A program made the position numbers and the translations under genes. This document shows positions 63,475-64,000 of a stretch of DNA of 64,000 nt, one piece after another. Below the pieces are notes generated by a model. It was given only the letters and a program-made list of their open reading frames with translations, was not told where the DNA came from and made no database searches. This stretch comes from Ghiorsea bivora (GTDB lineage: Bacteria > Pseudomonadota > Zetaproteobacteria > Mariprofundales > Mariprofundaceae), in the NCBI RefSeq assembly GCF_000744415.1, contig NZ_JQLW01000006.1, forward strand, positions 1-64,000, in the 5' to 3' direction. Within the stretch, counting starts at the first letter, position 1. The number at the start of each line of letters is the position of its first letter.

Positions 63475-64000
63475 TTAACCTTTGATTTGCGCTGCAACTT
63501 CAGCAGCGAAATCTTCTTCTTTTTTCTCAATACCTTCACCCAAAGCAAAGCGAGCAACAGCAACGACTTTCGCGCCCGATTGAACATCAGATACGGCTTT
63601 AGCTACAGTTTTATCCGTATCCATCACAAAAGCTTGATCCAACAAACAGTTTTCTGAATAAAATTTATTCATTTGCCCAGCAACAATCTTTTCAACAATC
63701 GCTTCAGGTTTACCGCTTGCCAATGCACGCTCAGTTAATACCTTACGTTCACGCTCAATGGCTTCATCCGTAACAGAATCACGTGAAATAAATTCAGGGT
63801 TTACTGCTGCAACATGCATAGCAACATTGCGTGCAATCGCTGCAAGCGCATCATCAGCTTCGCCTTCAACTGCAACCAATACACCAATTTTACCTGCACC
63901 ATGGATATAACCAGAAACCACACCATTGGTTTCCAAGATTTGGAAACGGCGAACGCTCATATTCTCACCAATCGTTGCAATCAATTGCGACAATGTTTGT
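63475..64000 (-). CDS. tsf: Elongation factor Ts, C-terminal part, cut by the window edge
   Basis: The last 175 or so codons. QTLSQLIATIGENMSVRRFQ is the core start and AIARNVAMHVAAVNPEFISR, then LLDQAFVMD are the dimer and EF-Tu contact regions. The frame stays open to the edge, so the N-terminal UBA-like domain and start are outside. Exchanges GDP for GTP on EF-Tu. A TTG at 63993 is inside the gene and is not the start. Confidence 0.95.
   Translation of the reverse strand, partial: QTLSQLIATIGENMSVRRFQILETNGVVSGYIHGAGKIGVLVAVEGEADDALAAIARNVAMHVAAVNPEFISRDSVTDEAIERERKVLTERALASGKPEAIVEKIVAGQMNKFYSENCLLDQAFVMDTDKTVAKAVSDVQSGAKVVAVARFALGEGIEKKEEDFAAEVAAQIKG

Noticed and set aside
1-64000. CRISPR arrays, tRNA and rRNA genes
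   Set aside because: I saw no regularly spaced repeats, no cloverleaf-type sequence in the intergenic gaps and no rRNA-like sequence.

Overview
The window is chromosomal DNA from a Gram-negative bacterium. It carries most of a lipid A pathway (lpxD, fabZ, lpxA, lpxI, lpxB), bamA, skp and rseP. It also has a RegB/RegA redox two-component system and an OxyR/KatG pair. By eye the DNA is fairly AT-rich. The combination of LpxI instead of LpxH, a cdaA-ybbR-glmM cluster, RegBA and many hybrid kinases suggests a proteobacterium outside the well-studied groups, perhaps a Zetaproteobacterium (Mariprofundus/Ghiorsea-like). That placement is inference; no 16S gene is present.

Layout. Positions 1-310 hold the end of an IS256-type element. 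Positions 316-3166 are a run of small minus-strand genes (VOC protein, DUF188, DUF2164, methyltransferase, amidotransferase, Cys-rich secreted protein). Positions 3.4-5.2 kb are an accessory patch with an orphan membrane protein, an IS30 transposase remnant, a decayed copy of the hflX 3' end and a BrnT-like toxin/CopG antitoxin pair. Then come hflX, regB-regA, an outer-membrane protein, a DEAD-box helicase, and a c-di-GMP-type operon (small protein, receiver, receiver-GAF-HD-GYP, PilZ). Positions 14.1-20.7 kb are the minus-strand block tilS-ftsH-folP-cdaA-ybbR-glmM. A 714-residue orphan follows, then znuACB-ilvA, bioA, a UrtA-like binding protein coupled to a hybrid kinase, and divergent katG/oxyR with two exact OxyR-type boxes between them. 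Next are a 5'-nucleotidase, a receiver-GGDEF protein, recQ, a CheC-like protein with a hybrid kinase, nadE, pabC-mltG, a CDF transporter, gloB and an exported orphan. Positions 49.9-64 kb are one long minus-strand envelope and translation block: tsf-pyrH-frr-uppS-cdsA-dxr-rseP-bamA-skp-lpxD-fabZ-lpxA-lpxI-lpxB-apaH.

Mobile DNA. Four short elements (60-160 bp) at 1.2, 20.7, 40.4 and 46.5 kb have IS5-like ends starting GGAAG or GGAG (one end degenerate) and sit between perfect 4-bp YTAR direct repeats (CTAA, TTAG, TTAA, CTAA). They form a MITE family lodged at gene ends. In several cases the stop codon of the neighbouring gene lies in the duplicated target or inside the element.

How the genes work together. 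The envelope block makes isoprenoid precursors (dxr), undecaprenyl diphosphate (uppS), CDP-diacylglycerol (cdsA), lipid A and the outer-membrane assembly machinery. The cdaA-ybbR-glmM block ties c-di-AMP synthesis to peptidoglycan precursor supply, an arrangement best known from Firmicutes. c-di-GMP signalling is represented by a GGDEF protein, an HD-GYP protein and an atypical PilZ protein. The most notable findings are the MITE family, the katG/oxyR control region, the cdaA cluster, the binding-protein/hybrid-kinase pair, the atypical PilZ operon and two large orphan proteins.
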